From assembly GCA_051879015.1 (NCBI GenBank), contig JBJELF010000119.1:1-9947 (forward strand): DNA of 9,947 nucleotides, given 5' to 3'. Positions 1 through 7,072 of this stretch are shown one piece after another. This stretch comes from JBJELF01 sp051879015 (lineage in GTDB: Bacteria > Bacillota > Clostridia > Lachnospirales > Lachnospiraceae). The translations under genes and the position numbers were made by a program. Below the pieces are notes generated by a model. The model had not been told where the DNA came from. It did no database searches and saw only the letters and a list, made by a program, of their open reading frames with translations. Numbering within the stretch: position 1 is the stretch's first letter; each line of letters opens with the position of its first letter.

Positions 1-353
1 TGTATTGCAGATAAGCAGGAATCGGTGATGGTCTCATAAACGGAGCGCAGCATACCACGCACTTCACTTCCTTGGACTATTGGCTCAAAATAGACATCAT
101 CATAGTATTGACCCTTTGACAGGGAATGATACGAGAAGAAATCATAGGAGATATGTTCTTCCGTCCATCCTTCCTTTGGGGTAAAGGTATGGTCATTGCT
201 TGTGTTTGGGATGAACAATGGAGTTTTTGTTGTCAAGCGATATTCCAGACGTCCTGTAAATAATGGCTCGCCTTTACTATTTGCAGTGGCTTTCTGCTTT
301 GGCAATGGAATGAAATGATAGGCATTAATAAAATAATCTTTATCTTTATTCAT
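1..353 (-). CDS. Cas7-insertion-type RAMP protein (TIGR03986 family), C-terminus outside window
   Basis: This is the first 117 codons of a type III RAMP protein that continues past the left edge. It starts at ATG 353 with an AGGAGG six bases upstream. The N-terminus carries YFINAYHFIPLP (residues 7-18), close to the PYNFVPL signature of the TIGR03986 family. Residues 39-48 contain the TPLFIPN segment, and residues 92-112 contain GSEVRGMLRSVYE followed by TITDSC, which is the family form of the Cas7 'IPGSSLKGxLR' element. In the III-Dv effector the equivalent subunit is Cas7-insertion, the last Cas7 unit of the crRNA-bound backbone. Its ATG overlaps the stop of the preceding csx19-like gene by 8 bases (ATGAATAA), implying translational coupling. 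Family assignment is strong; the 'insertion' itself cannot be seen because the rest of the gene is missing. Confidence 0.88.
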   Translation of the reverse strand, partial: MNKDKDYFINAYHFIPLPKQKATANSKGEPLFTGRLEYRLTTKTPLFIPNTSNDHTFTPKEGWTEEHISYDFFSYHSLSKGQYYDDVYFEPIVQGSEVRGMLRSVYETITDSCLSAI

Positions 354-801
354 CGGAGTCCTCCTGTCCTGGAGCCAATCGATAATCACTGACATACAAC
401 ATGTCATTTTCATCATACTCCAAATAATTTATCATACGGATGGAACGCATCACCGAGCAAAACTGTGGCAATACACGCACGGTTTCCACAAACTGTTTCA
501 TTGGAACTGCTTTCTTTCCAATGAACATCCATTCTGCGTTTACATTTACATTTGTATTTGCATTCGCATCGGCTTTCTGTTCTGTAATCAAGGCAGTGAT
601 TTCTCCCTTTCTTCTGGAAGTCACATAACGGTACTCATGTGTCTCATCAAAAAAATGTGCTTCTAAGATGGTACGATGACTCCATTGTGCGAGCATCGTT
701 TGTCCCTGCTGTTCATTTTCATATCTTTGAAATTCTACGCCATCCTTAAAATAAATGAGCAGATAACCAGTCTTTGGTATCTCATCTGTCCACGTTATCA
801 T
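346..801 (-). CDS. csx19: Csx19-like small type III-D subunit (TIGR03984-like)
   Basis: This 151-residue protein lies between the double-Cas7 gene and the TIGR03986 RAMP gene, the position of csx19 in III-Dv loci. Its size fits Csx19, and it ends with a tyrosine-rich YLEYDENDMLYVSDYRL stretch (about residues 127-143), resembling the C-terminal part of TIGR03984 proteins. In the known III-Dv complex Csx19 is a non-catalytic structural subunit. No catalytic motif is visible here. I chose ATG 801 because GGAGG lies 8 bases upstream; an ATG two codons earlier (807) sits only 2 bases from it. The gene overlaps the preceding one by 20 bases. A run of alternating Asn residues (ADANANTNVNVNAE, about residues 77-90) comes from a degenerate 6-base repeat. 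Assignment rests on context and weak similarity. Confidence 0.62.
   Translation of the reverse strand: MITWTDEIPKTGYLLIYFKDGVEFQRYENEQQGQTMLAQWSHRTILEAHFFDETHEYRYVTSRRKGEITALITEQKADANANTNVNVNAEWMFIGKKAVPMKQFVETVRVLPQFCSVMRSIRMINYLEYDENDMLYVSDYRLAPGQEDSDE
532..573 (-). repeat. Degenerate hexanucleotide repeat inside the csx19-like gene
   Basis: On the coding strand about seven consecutive 6-base units of the form (G/A)(C/T)NAA(C/T) encode alternating X-Asn pairs (ADANANTNVNVNAE). The 6-base period means unit gain or loss would stay in frame and alter only linker length. Confidence 0.6.
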
Positions 802-2206
802 CTGCATTCCCTCCGTTCTTTTGCAAAAATGCGATCAGTGCTTGCTCCGCTTCTTTTTGCGTACAGGCATTTTGCCAAATGACCGCTCCATCCGCTGCAA
901 AAATGCCGCGTCCAATGGCACGCAATCCACCAATAGGCAAAAATCCCATTTGAATATCTTGAATCACGAGCCAAAGTAAGCCCAATACCACCTTCCATTC
1001 CTCGTTATCGGTATCCGCGCACTTATTCACTCGAATGACAAGCTGTGTTCTTCCTTGAAAACAAGCAATCTCTGTGTATAGGCTTCCAAGTGTCGTGGAT
1101 GCATCAAAGCGATTAATCTGATTTCGAGAAATTTGAATCGCAGTGGCACCACTCTTGCGTGGCAGCACACTTTCTTCAATCGAAATCCATGATTTGTGGT
1201 TTAAACTGCCAAACCAACGTTCTGTCAATGTCTGGCTTGTATGTTTGGAAGCTCCCAACTCCATTGCAATCTCCATGAAACGTCCGCGAATGGGACCATT
1301 CCAGCTTGTTCCTGGTACAACGGCTTCTCCATGACTGGTGATATGCTCATAGTCTGCCTCATCACTCTTGGTCGAATACTGACGAATGCTGATTCCTCCG
1401 GTCAGGCGTAATGGTACGATAAGGCAGGCATCTCTATTCACCACTTCTGTGGATGTAAGCCATTCATCCAAATTTTGTTTGTAGTCTTTTGCCTGAGTTC
1501 CTAAACTCCATTCCCCTTGCTTATCCTGTTTCATTTTGGGTTTCTCAAATTGAAGCCATTCCGTGACATTGTCTCTGGTAAATTCCCACTGATACACTTG
1601 GAGCAGGGTGATACAACCAAAACCACGATTTTTGCGGTAACCTAGGCGCAGTGCCCCTTGATTCATCCCTGCAAATGCTGCCTTGATTTGGTTCATTGTC
1701 TTTTGTTCATCATCTCCATCGCGAATGGTCAGCTCCAACCAAAAGCATCCCACAGCTCCTGCATCAATCACTTCCCAGTCGAATTTATTGTCTACTTGAA
1801 ATTGTTTCGAGAGAAGGATTTCGGTTTCTTCTGTCCCTTCCGTTTTCTGCTTGATATTGTCTTTCCGTTTGAGAGCAATGCCATTGCGATAGCAGATATG
1901 AGCTTCCTTTAAGATGGTATCTGAAATAGATAATTTACTCATTAGTCCTATAGTTTGAATGGATGCATTACTTTTTTCTTGATGTCCCATGAACGATTCG
2001 GTCTGGCTGTCCAGTGAAAGATAATCACGCATTGCTCCCGCTAACGAAGCAGCAGGAATCAATGGGTTTCCATCAAAATCACAGATAACATCCTTATCGG
2101 TCTCCAGTTCCTCTCCACTTGAAATACACAGTGGTGTTTTCAGGCAAAATGGAAGTGCTAAGAGTACTCGTTTTTGAATTGGTCTATTTTCTCTCGTAAT
2201 CAACAC
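782..2206 (-). CDS. Double-Cas7 RAMP protein (Cas7-2x-like backbone subunit of III-D effector)
   Basis: Two Cas7-type RRM domains are fused in one chain of about 474 residues. Domain 1 (about 10-210) has a Csm3-like thumb segment ending in NPLIPAASLAGAMR and a glycine-rich loop YRKNRGFGC (190-198). Domain 2 (about 258-450) has AVVPGTSWNGPIRGR and a second glycine-rich segment, GFLPIGGLRAIGRGI (421-435). Aligning with Csm3, where the catalytic Asp (D33 in S. thermophilus) precedes IPGSSLKG, points to D37 and D285 as candidate RNA-cleaving residues. In III-Dv, Cas7-2x holds two of the target-cleavage sites. The start is inferred: AAGGAGGG (2211-2218) overlaps the upstream gene's TAA, and GTG 2206 (spacing 5) or TTG 2203 (spacing 8) fits. 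An ATG at 2239 lies upstream of that site and would overlap the previous gene. The 3' end overlaps csx19 by 20 bases. Confidence 0.85.
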   Translation of the reverse strand: MLITRENRPIQKRVLLALPFCLKTPLCISSGEELETDKDVICDFDGNPLIPAASLAGAMRDYLSLDSQTESFMGHQEKSNASIQTIGLMSKLSISDTILKEAHICYRNGIALKRKDNIKQKTEGTEETEILLSKQFQVDNKFDWEVIDAGAVGCFWLELTIRDGDDEQKTMNQIKAAFAGMNQGALRLGYRKNRGFGCITLLQVYQWEFTRDNVTEWLQFEKPKMKQDKQGEWSLGTQAKDYKQNLDEWLTSTEVVNRDACLIVPLRLTGGISIRQYSTKSDEADYEHITSHGEAVVPGTSWNGPIRGRFMEIAMELGASKHTSQTLTERWFGSLNHKSWISIEESVLPRKSGATAIQISRNQINRFDASTTLGSLYTEIACFQGRTQLVIRVNKCADTDNEEWKVVLGLLWLVIQDIQMGFLPIGGLRAIGRGIFAADGAVIWQNACTQKEAEQALIAFLQKNGGNADDNVDR

Positions 2207-2216
2207 CGTTCCCTCC

Positions 2217-4400
2217 TTATTTTTCCGCTCGACAAGCATATTTTACTTCCAAAAGATATGCCATGTAATAACTTTTAGCCAATACATTTTCATCTGCCTG
2301 TAGCTCACAATCATACTGTTCTGCAAACGCCGTTCTCACTGCTTGTTCATCATAGTCTTGTAAAATTTTCTTGGCAATCTGTGCTTTCTTTTGTTTTGCT
2401 AAATTGCCTGTTTTACTTTCATAGCGCTCAGCTACCTCCGTTAAAAGATACTGGCGTAAATCCAATGCCTTGGTAGTTGGCTCATACGATTTACAGGTTG
2501 AAATCAAGTACTGAATGAGTGCTGGATCGTTCATTGGAGAATTTTCTTTTTTCTCAAACCCGTTTGCTCTCTGCTCGTACCATGTTTCCCTTGCCATCTT
2601 CTGTGCCAGACGTTTGGCAAATTCCTTCATAATGTCTCGTTCTAATTGCTTATTCGATTCTACCGATGCATCATGGGAAATCATTGTCTTTTCTGCTTCT
2701 TTCAAATGTTTTTTCTGCTTTTGACTGACTGGATACACCGAAATTTCTCCATATCCTTCACTGACGCGTTCCCCTAACCAAATATTGTGCAAACATTTTA
2801 AATCAATAGGAGAGTCGGATTCTACCTGATAGATAATTGTCGTTCCCTTATCCCACACATCTAAGATGGGTTTTCTCAAATGCCACTGACGCTGGAAACC
2901 GCCTTCCATGCGATATCGATAAAAACTGCGCAGAATCTTCAGTTTTGTTCCTTCTGGCAAATATTGCTCTAATTCACTCGTCAATACATCTACATTGGTA
3001 GAGCAACGTCCCTTATCGTCATATTCCATTAAGGGTGCCTCGAGCTTCAAGACAAATTCCTTGCAAAGACAGGATTGTGCCGTTGTAAGTTTTTGTGGTT
3101 CCAACAATTCCAAATCTACCAGTCCATACTCTGCGGAATGATTAAAGCCCATACGAAACTGTGGATGGCGCTGCATGGCTGCATGAATGTTTTTCATTTG
3201 AGCACCTGTGGCTTCAATGTATCCTTGAAAACTTTGACCCGCAGAAATGCTGTTCAGCTGATAAAATTGACTTTCTTCGTCGCCCTCCCATACTCTTCCG
3301 ATTGCCTTATTCGTAGGACGAGAATGATGATAATTGACCTCACAGTCCACATTTTTGCCAAAATAGGTATGTTTTTCTTCTCCGTAATTGCGAGCATCCA
3401 AGTAAGCATACTTGACTGACTTGAGCTGAATTCTGACATCTCTAGTTTCTTCGCTTTCCTCTTTCTGACAAGTGCAGTCGTAGAGCTGTTCCTCCTGATT
3501 TTTGACGGAAAACAATGCTGCAGAAGTAGGAACCATGCGAAGTCCCAAATGTTCTATGTAGGCATTGGCACACTGCCACTCTCCTTGTGCACAAACGGTT
3601 TGATATCCCTTGTTGTTCAGCTCATCCAACCATTGTGCCAATTTTCCAAGCATCATGGAACCTGGAATATAATCTAAGGTGTGTTCCTGTCCGCCATTCA
3701 CGGACTTGATAATGAGAGGGGCACGTAGATGTAAGCGGTAGGGCAAACGATAGCGAGCGGTATCCTCCCATTCCAAAGGATGAATCGGTGGTGGTGTTTC
3801 ATTCTCTAGACTTGGAATGATATGTACGGACACCTCACCCAATCCTCTGGTGCGGTTACAGCCCATATGGCGCAAATTCAGGCAGCAGTCTTTTAATTGT
3901 TTTTCATAGTCATTTAATTGTTCATCCGTTTCCGCCGTGATTTGTACATTGGAAAGGAAGACACAACCTGACTTGACAACACGACTGGATCGTAAACTAC
4001 CTTCTTTTGCAATACCAGTCTGTGCATTGATGGCGGTCTGTGTACGAATATAAGTAAATTGATTCAGTACCGTCTGCGGATGCGTAAAATGTGGATTCAT
4101 CTGTGCAAGCTCGGCTTGATACTGTGCCTGTTTCTCTAAAACGGCTGTGTCAAATGTTAAACAACCTGCACAGTCACCGCTTTCGCCAAATAATGCGATG
4201 ATATCGATGTTTCTTCCCCAGTCATTGAGCTCCAATGCACTTTCTCTTAGACATCCCTTAAGACGTTTCGCTGGAATCATGGGTAATCCCCACTTGTCAT
4301 GATACACATCTTGGTCAATCAAGGTATTATAACCAGCTCCATCGGACACCAACAAATCACTCTTTAATTCGATTCTAATTTGACTCTTCCGTGTTATCAT
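2217..4400 (-). CDS. Cas7-Cas5-Cas11-like fusion protein of type III-D effector (Csx10-related)
   Basis: This 727-residue fusion is much longer than single RAMP proteins. Residues 1-200 form a Cas7/Csm3-like domain: LIDQDVYHD precedes LPMIPAKRLKGCLRE (39-53), with D29 aligning to the Csm3 catalytic Asp, and a glycine-rich NRTRGLG at 182-188. Residues about 215-560 look like a Cas5/Csx10-type RAMP: LRAPLIIKS, then DYIPGSMMLGKLA (243-255), and a terminal loop GERVSEGYGEI (543-553). Residues about 567-727 are charged, helical-looking and free of RAMP motifs, as expected for a Cas11-like small-subunit domain. This Cas7-Cas5-Cas11 order is that of the III-Dv fusion, which holds the crRNA 5' handle (Cas5 part) and contributes a cleavage site. 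ATG 4400 has GGAGG six bases upstream; an upstream ATG (4421) lacks a site. It overlaps cas10 by 26 bases. The Cas11 assignment is inference. Confidence 0.82.
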   Translation of the reverse strand: MITRKSQIRIELKSDLLVSDGAGYNTLIDQDVYHDKWGLPMIPAKRLKGCLRESALELNDWGRNIDIIALFGESGDCAGCLTFDTAVLEKQAQYQAELAQMNPHFTHPQTVLNQFTYIRTQTAINAQTGIAKEGSLRSSRVVKSGCVFLSNVQITAETDEQLNDYEKQLKDCCLNLRHMGCNRTRGLGEVSVHIIPSLENETPPPIHPLEWEDTARYRLPYRLHLRAPLIIKSVNGGQEHTLDYIPGSMMLGKLAQWLDELNNKGYQTVCAQGEWQCANAYIEHLGLRMVPTSAALFSVKNQEEQLYDCTCQKEESEETRDVRIQLKSVKYAYLDARNYGEEKHTYFGKNVDCEVNYHHSRPTNKAIGRVWEGDEESQFYQLNSISAGQSFQGYIEATGAQMKNIHAAMQRHPQFRMGFNHSAEYGLVDLELLEPQKLTTAQSCLCKEFVLKLEAPLMEYDDKGRCSTNVDVLTSELEQYLPEGTKLKILRSFYRYRMEGGFQRQWHLRKPILDVWDKGTTIIYQVESDSPIDLKCLHNIWLGERVSEGYGEISVYPVSQKQKKHLKEAEKTMISHDASVESNKQLERDIMKEFAKRLAQKMARETWYEQRANGFEKKENSPMNDPALIQYLISTCKSYEPTTKALDLRQYLLTEVAERYESKTGNLAKQKKAQIAKKILQDYDEQAVRTAFAEQYDCELQADENVLAKSYYMAYLLEVKYACRAEK

Positions 4401-6039
4401 TTTTCTCCTCCAAATCCACATAATAATCTAACATTTCAAGTGCATCATACCAAACAGCATAGGTTACAGGTTGGTTATCCGCTGTGCGAAGTGTCATATA
4501 AGCAGCTTTCTTTGGCAATTCTCTCTTGCGTGATTTCGCAAATGAACTCACCGCAATGACCTCATGTTCCCCCATGGAAAACGCATCCTTAAACTCCTGC
4601 GCTACGCTGCGTGGAATCTTCTTTGGATTGCCAAAACAATCATACACTTGTTCAAAGATGGAAAAATCATAGTCCTGACATGCTTTGGATACCATCGGAT
4701 TTGGATCTCCCAGAAAGTAGGGACGTAGGGTCATCACGCTGCCATCAAAGAGCTGGTATTCTTCCTTGCGAAATTGTTTGAAATTTGCTGTATGAACCGA
4801 GGAACAAATCTGGAAATCCACCCAATTTCCTACACGAACAATATCCTTTGAAATTTCTGCACTATGTCTGTTTTCTTTTGCACGCTTTTTGGCACTGTCA
4901 CAGCAATGTTCTGCCACCTCATAGGCAGTGTGAAACGGAAAATGACTATTCAAAAATGCAATTCCCGCACATACGCTAAAGCCATACAGGTCCTGATTTG
5001 GCTTCTGTCCATCCTCTTGATATAACACCTTCGGAGAGATTTGCTGACAAAAATGTTTGACTGCTGTCATTGCCACACATGCGGTACACAAAAATGTAAT
5101 GTCATCCCCTGCCACTAGCAGCGGGCGTACAAAAATTGTGTTGCTCTTTTTATAGAGTGTACTGTTTGGATGGTTGTTTTCTTTTTGAGCCTGCTGCTCC
5201 ACCCAAGATTTCATTTCATCGAATGTATCTTTGAATTGATGATTGATATTCTTGGAAATCTGGCGAATCTTTGCCACAGCACTTGTATAATCTATTTCAT
5301 CATGCATCAATAACTTAATACGGCTGCCCATGTTGTTGCCATCGATGTGAACGATGGCAATACTAGAATCTATTCCTTTTTTCAGTACAAGATTATCCAG
5401 ATATTTTTCATCTTTCTCATCGGTAGAACTTCGTTTCATTTTTCTTTTCTGTTCTGTTTCATAGCTAAGCAATTCTTTTCTTCCAAAATAATTTGCTCGC
5501 CTTGCTGGAAAGCCTGTCGACTCTTCAATGTCCATAATAGGGAGTGCTCCGGTTAATCGAGAAACAGGAGATTCCCCCTTAATTTGAGACATTTTGCGTG
5601 TTACTGCACGAAAATCCTCTTGATAATTTCCTCCTACTTCCACAGTTGCTACCGCCAACTGAAGCGAATAGCTTTTTTCTAAAACATAGCGTGCCATGCA
5701 ACGATTGACTTGACTGCTTAAGATTTTGGAACGAAACAAAACAAGCGCATTTCCTCCACCTTCATAAAGCATTTGAATGGATATGCTGTCATCGGTAAAA
5801 AAACGCAGCGCTTCTTTATCTTCCTCCCAATTTTCCCAATCCAACAATACATTGGTGATACCTAGAGAATGAATCGCTGCATTCAGTGCTTCCGGTACAA
5901 TTCGTTCGATTATGCGCGAAGCTCCCATCACATCAGAAATTTTGTTCGTACGAAAAATAAAATCCTGAATACCACGCACATCATACATAACGAGAACGGC
6001 AGGATTGCTACCAATTTCATTCATTATTTTCTCGCTCAT
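4375..6039 (-). CDS. cas10: Cas10, HD-less type III signature subunit with AGDD cyclase motif
   Basis: Cas10 is the large subunit of type III effectors and usually makes cyclic oligoadenylates when target RNA is bound. This 554-residue version starts directly in the first palm domain (VLVMYDVRGIQDFIF at 15-29, then KISDVMGASRIIERI, GGGN at 94-97). The second palm starts near 215, with IVHIDGNNMG (219-228) and VAGDDITFL (309-317), the GGDD site in which the first Gly is Ala. Both aspartates (312, 313) remain, so cyclase activity is plausible. There is no N-terminal HD nuclease, and the protein is shorter than typical Cas10 (about 700-1000 residues). The CxGIAFL segment (357-363) and the following helix end the palm, and a helical C-terminal region follows. 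It is the first gene of the operon, with AGGAG about 6 bases before ATG 6039. Identification is firm; ligand size cannot be inferred. Confidence 0.93.
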   Translation of the reverse strand: MSEKIMNEIGSNPAVLVMYDVRGIQDFIFRTNKISDVMGASRIIERIVPEALNAAIHSLGITNVLLDWENWEEDKEALRFFTDDSISIQMLYEGGGNALVLFRSKILSSQVNRCMARYVLEKSYSLQLAVATVEVGGNYQEDFRAVTRKMSQIKGESPVSRLTGALPIMDIEESTGFPARRANYFGRKELLSYETEQKRKMKRSSTDEKDEKYLDNLVLKKGIDSSIAIVHIDGNNMGSRIKLLMHDEIDYTSAVAKIRQISKNINHQFKDTFDEMKSWVEQQAQKENNHPNSTLYKKSNTIFVRPLLVAGDDITFLCTACVAMTAVKHFCQQISPKVLYQEDGQKPNQDLYGFSVCAGIAFLNSHFPFHTAYEVAEHCCDSAKKRAKENRHSAEISKDIVRVGNWVDFQICSSVHTANFKQFRKEEYQLFDGSVMTLRPYFLGDPNPMVSKACQDYDFSIFEQVYDCFGNPKKIPRSVAQEFKDAFSMGEHEVIAVSSFAKSRKRELPKKAAYMTLRTADNQPVTYAVWYDALEMLDYYVDLEEKNDNTEESN

Positions 6040-6095
6040 TACTCTCTCCTTTCTCGAATCGTATCAAATTTTTAAAGTAACTAGAATTAATATTG

Positions 6096-6131
6096 TAGAT
6101 GGATTATATCAAATAAATATAAGATATACCA
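6096..6131 (-). promoter_or_regulatory. Extended -10 promoter of the cas10 operon
   Basis: On the minus strand a perfect extended -10 (TGATATAAT, 6111-6103) lies about 64 bases upstream of the cas10 start. A weak -35-like CTGGTA sits 18 bases further up, as is common when TGn precedes the -10. Predicted transcription start is near 6096. It suggests the effector operon can be expressed separately from the accessory gene at 6167-6811. Confidence 0.55.
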
Positions 6132-6166
6132 GTTTGTTGAGATATAAATATTTCTATACAGCATTT

Positions 6167-6811
6167 TTATATGATCTGTTTCATATCCATATTTAAATCC
6201 AAGTAGTTACTTTGATTCTTATCATAAATCTCCACTATGACAGGCATTTCCAATCGAGCTGCGGCATTGAGTACACTGATATAAGCTTGTGTCAATCCAG
6301 TCAAATATAATTTCAGTGTTCTCGTGGCATATGGTTTTAGCGTTTCATAAGCTTCTTCCTCCATTGCATTCCAATCAAACAACTGCTCTGAATTTTTTTC
6401 TTTGAGGACACTCGGCAATCCCTCTAGCATGGCATGACGATTTTCACAAACACATAATAGGATTGGTTCCGATTCGTCCGTTCTTGCGTGCGGTTTCCAT
6501 GTCACCTTCTGAGCCTGCGTGAGATATTCTCCAGTTTGTTTGTCAAAGTAGTACAGATAACAGGTAATATCTAATTCCACAGCCACTTTTAATACCTCTA
6601 AGACTTCCGTTGAGAGGCCTCCGCTGATGTACAAATTTAAATCATATCCTTGATAAGGCTGTAACTGTTCAAAGGCATGTGCATAAATATGTTCAAAATC
6701 ATGAAAGGACTTTAATCCATCAATCATAAAAATATCAAATGGAAAGATTGCTTGCTCGGTAGGTGCCCAGTTTTCCTCTGATAAGGCAAGTGAAATCATA
6801 TTTTTACTCAT
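6167..6811 (-). CDS. Uncharacterised CRISPR-linked protein with duplicated beta-alpha-beta module (CARF- or ring-nuclease-like?)
   Basis: I do not recognise this 214-residue protein as a named family. It contains an internal duplication: AFEQLQPYQGYDLNLYISGG (46-65) parallels AYETLKPYATRTLKLYLTGL (154-173). Each is followed by a helix, a hydrophobic strand, and YFDKQTGEYL or IYDKNQSNYL. The unit beta strand - small-residue turn (SGG/TGL) - helix - strand - Asp/Lys turn resembles the nucleotide-binding half of CARF/Rossmann-type proteins. Position supports a role in cyclic-oligoadenylate sensing or removal: it is the gene immediately upstream of cas10, on the same strand, separated by 127 bases. 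No separate nuclease, HEPN or membrane domain is visible. The start at ATG 6811 has AAAAGGAG eight bases upstream; an ATG at 6832 lacks a site. A purely structural role, or an unlisted Csx protein, is possible. Confidence 0.6.
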   Translation of the reverse strand: MSKNMISLALSEENWAPTEQAIFPFDIFMIDGLKSFHDFEHIYAHAFEQLQPYQGYDLNLYISGGLSTEVLEVLKVAVELDITCYLYYFDKQTGEYLTQAQKVTWKPHARTDESEPILLCVCENRHAMLEGLPSVLKEKNSEQLFDWNAMEEEAYETLKPYATRTLKLYLTGLTQAYISVLNAAARLEMPVIVEIYDKNQSNYLDLNMDMKQII

Positions 6812-6880
6812 AAATAAATCTCCTTTTTTCATTGTTAGTTTTCATTATCATATGCTAGGTACAATATAGCATAAAAAGAA

Positions 6881-6896
6881 AAGCAATGTATTGCTT
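6881..6896. promoter_or_regulatory. Inverted repeat AAGCAAT-GT-ATTGCTT, candidate operator
   Basis: Two perfect 7-base arms with a 2-base spacer lie about 70 bases upstream of the accessory gene start and about 80 bases before the cas6 -35. Symmetry of this length suits a dimeric regulator, but no regulator is encoded here. The repeat is lost in the partial copy at 9442-9515. Confidence 0.35.
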
Positions 6897-6974
6897 ATTA
6901 GGTATGAAAATTAATTATTTTTTGATTTGACAAGAGGGTAGAAGTATTGACCGTAACTTTCAAAGAAAAGAGAG

Positions 6975-7003
6975 TTGCAGATTGAAAAAAATTAAAGTAT
7001 ACT
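6975..7003 (+). promoter_or_regulatory. Promoter of cas6 (TTGCAG - 17 bp - TATACT)
   Basis: A -35 TTGCAG (6975-6980) and -10 TATACT (6998-7003) at the ideal 17-base spacing predict a start near 7010. This gives a leader of about 63 bases before the cas6 ATG. It is the best promoter match I see upstream of cas6. Confidence 0.65.
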
Positions 7004-7008
7004 AAGAA

Positions 7009-7020
7009 TTGATATATCAA
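7009..7020. promoter_or_regulatory. 12-bp palindrome TTGATATATCAA at the cas6 transcription start
   Basis: This perfect dyad lies 5 bases downstream of the cas6 -10 and covers the predicted start site, where a bound repressor would block initiation. It could also be a chance AT-rich palindrome. Confidence 0.35.
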
Positions 7021-7072
7021 GAGTTTACCTTGCCTTGCGATAGAATAATTATGAAGATGGGAAGAAGTGAAA

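Larger units (their letters stand above)
6812..7072. promoter_or_regulatory. Divergent intergenic control region between the accessory gene and cas6
   Basis: This AT-rich 261-base spacer separates the minus-strand accessory gene from plus-strand cas6. It holds a good plus-strand promoter (6975-7003), a perfect 12-bp palindrome at the predicted start (7009-7020), and a 7-bp inverted repeat (6881-6896). A GATAAT (6849-6844, minus strand) is a possible -10 for the accessory gene but has no convincing -35. Part of the region (6842-6932) has a diverged copy at 9442-9515. Confidence 0.5.

Noticed and set aside
3254..3439. Short open frames on either strand within the cas operon.
   Set aside because: They overlap genes with strong family signatures and lack their own start signals.
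6927..6932. Perfect TTGACA upstream of cas6.
   Set aside because: No -10-like hexamer lies 16-19 bases downstream; the TTGCAG/TATACT pair is a much better promoter.
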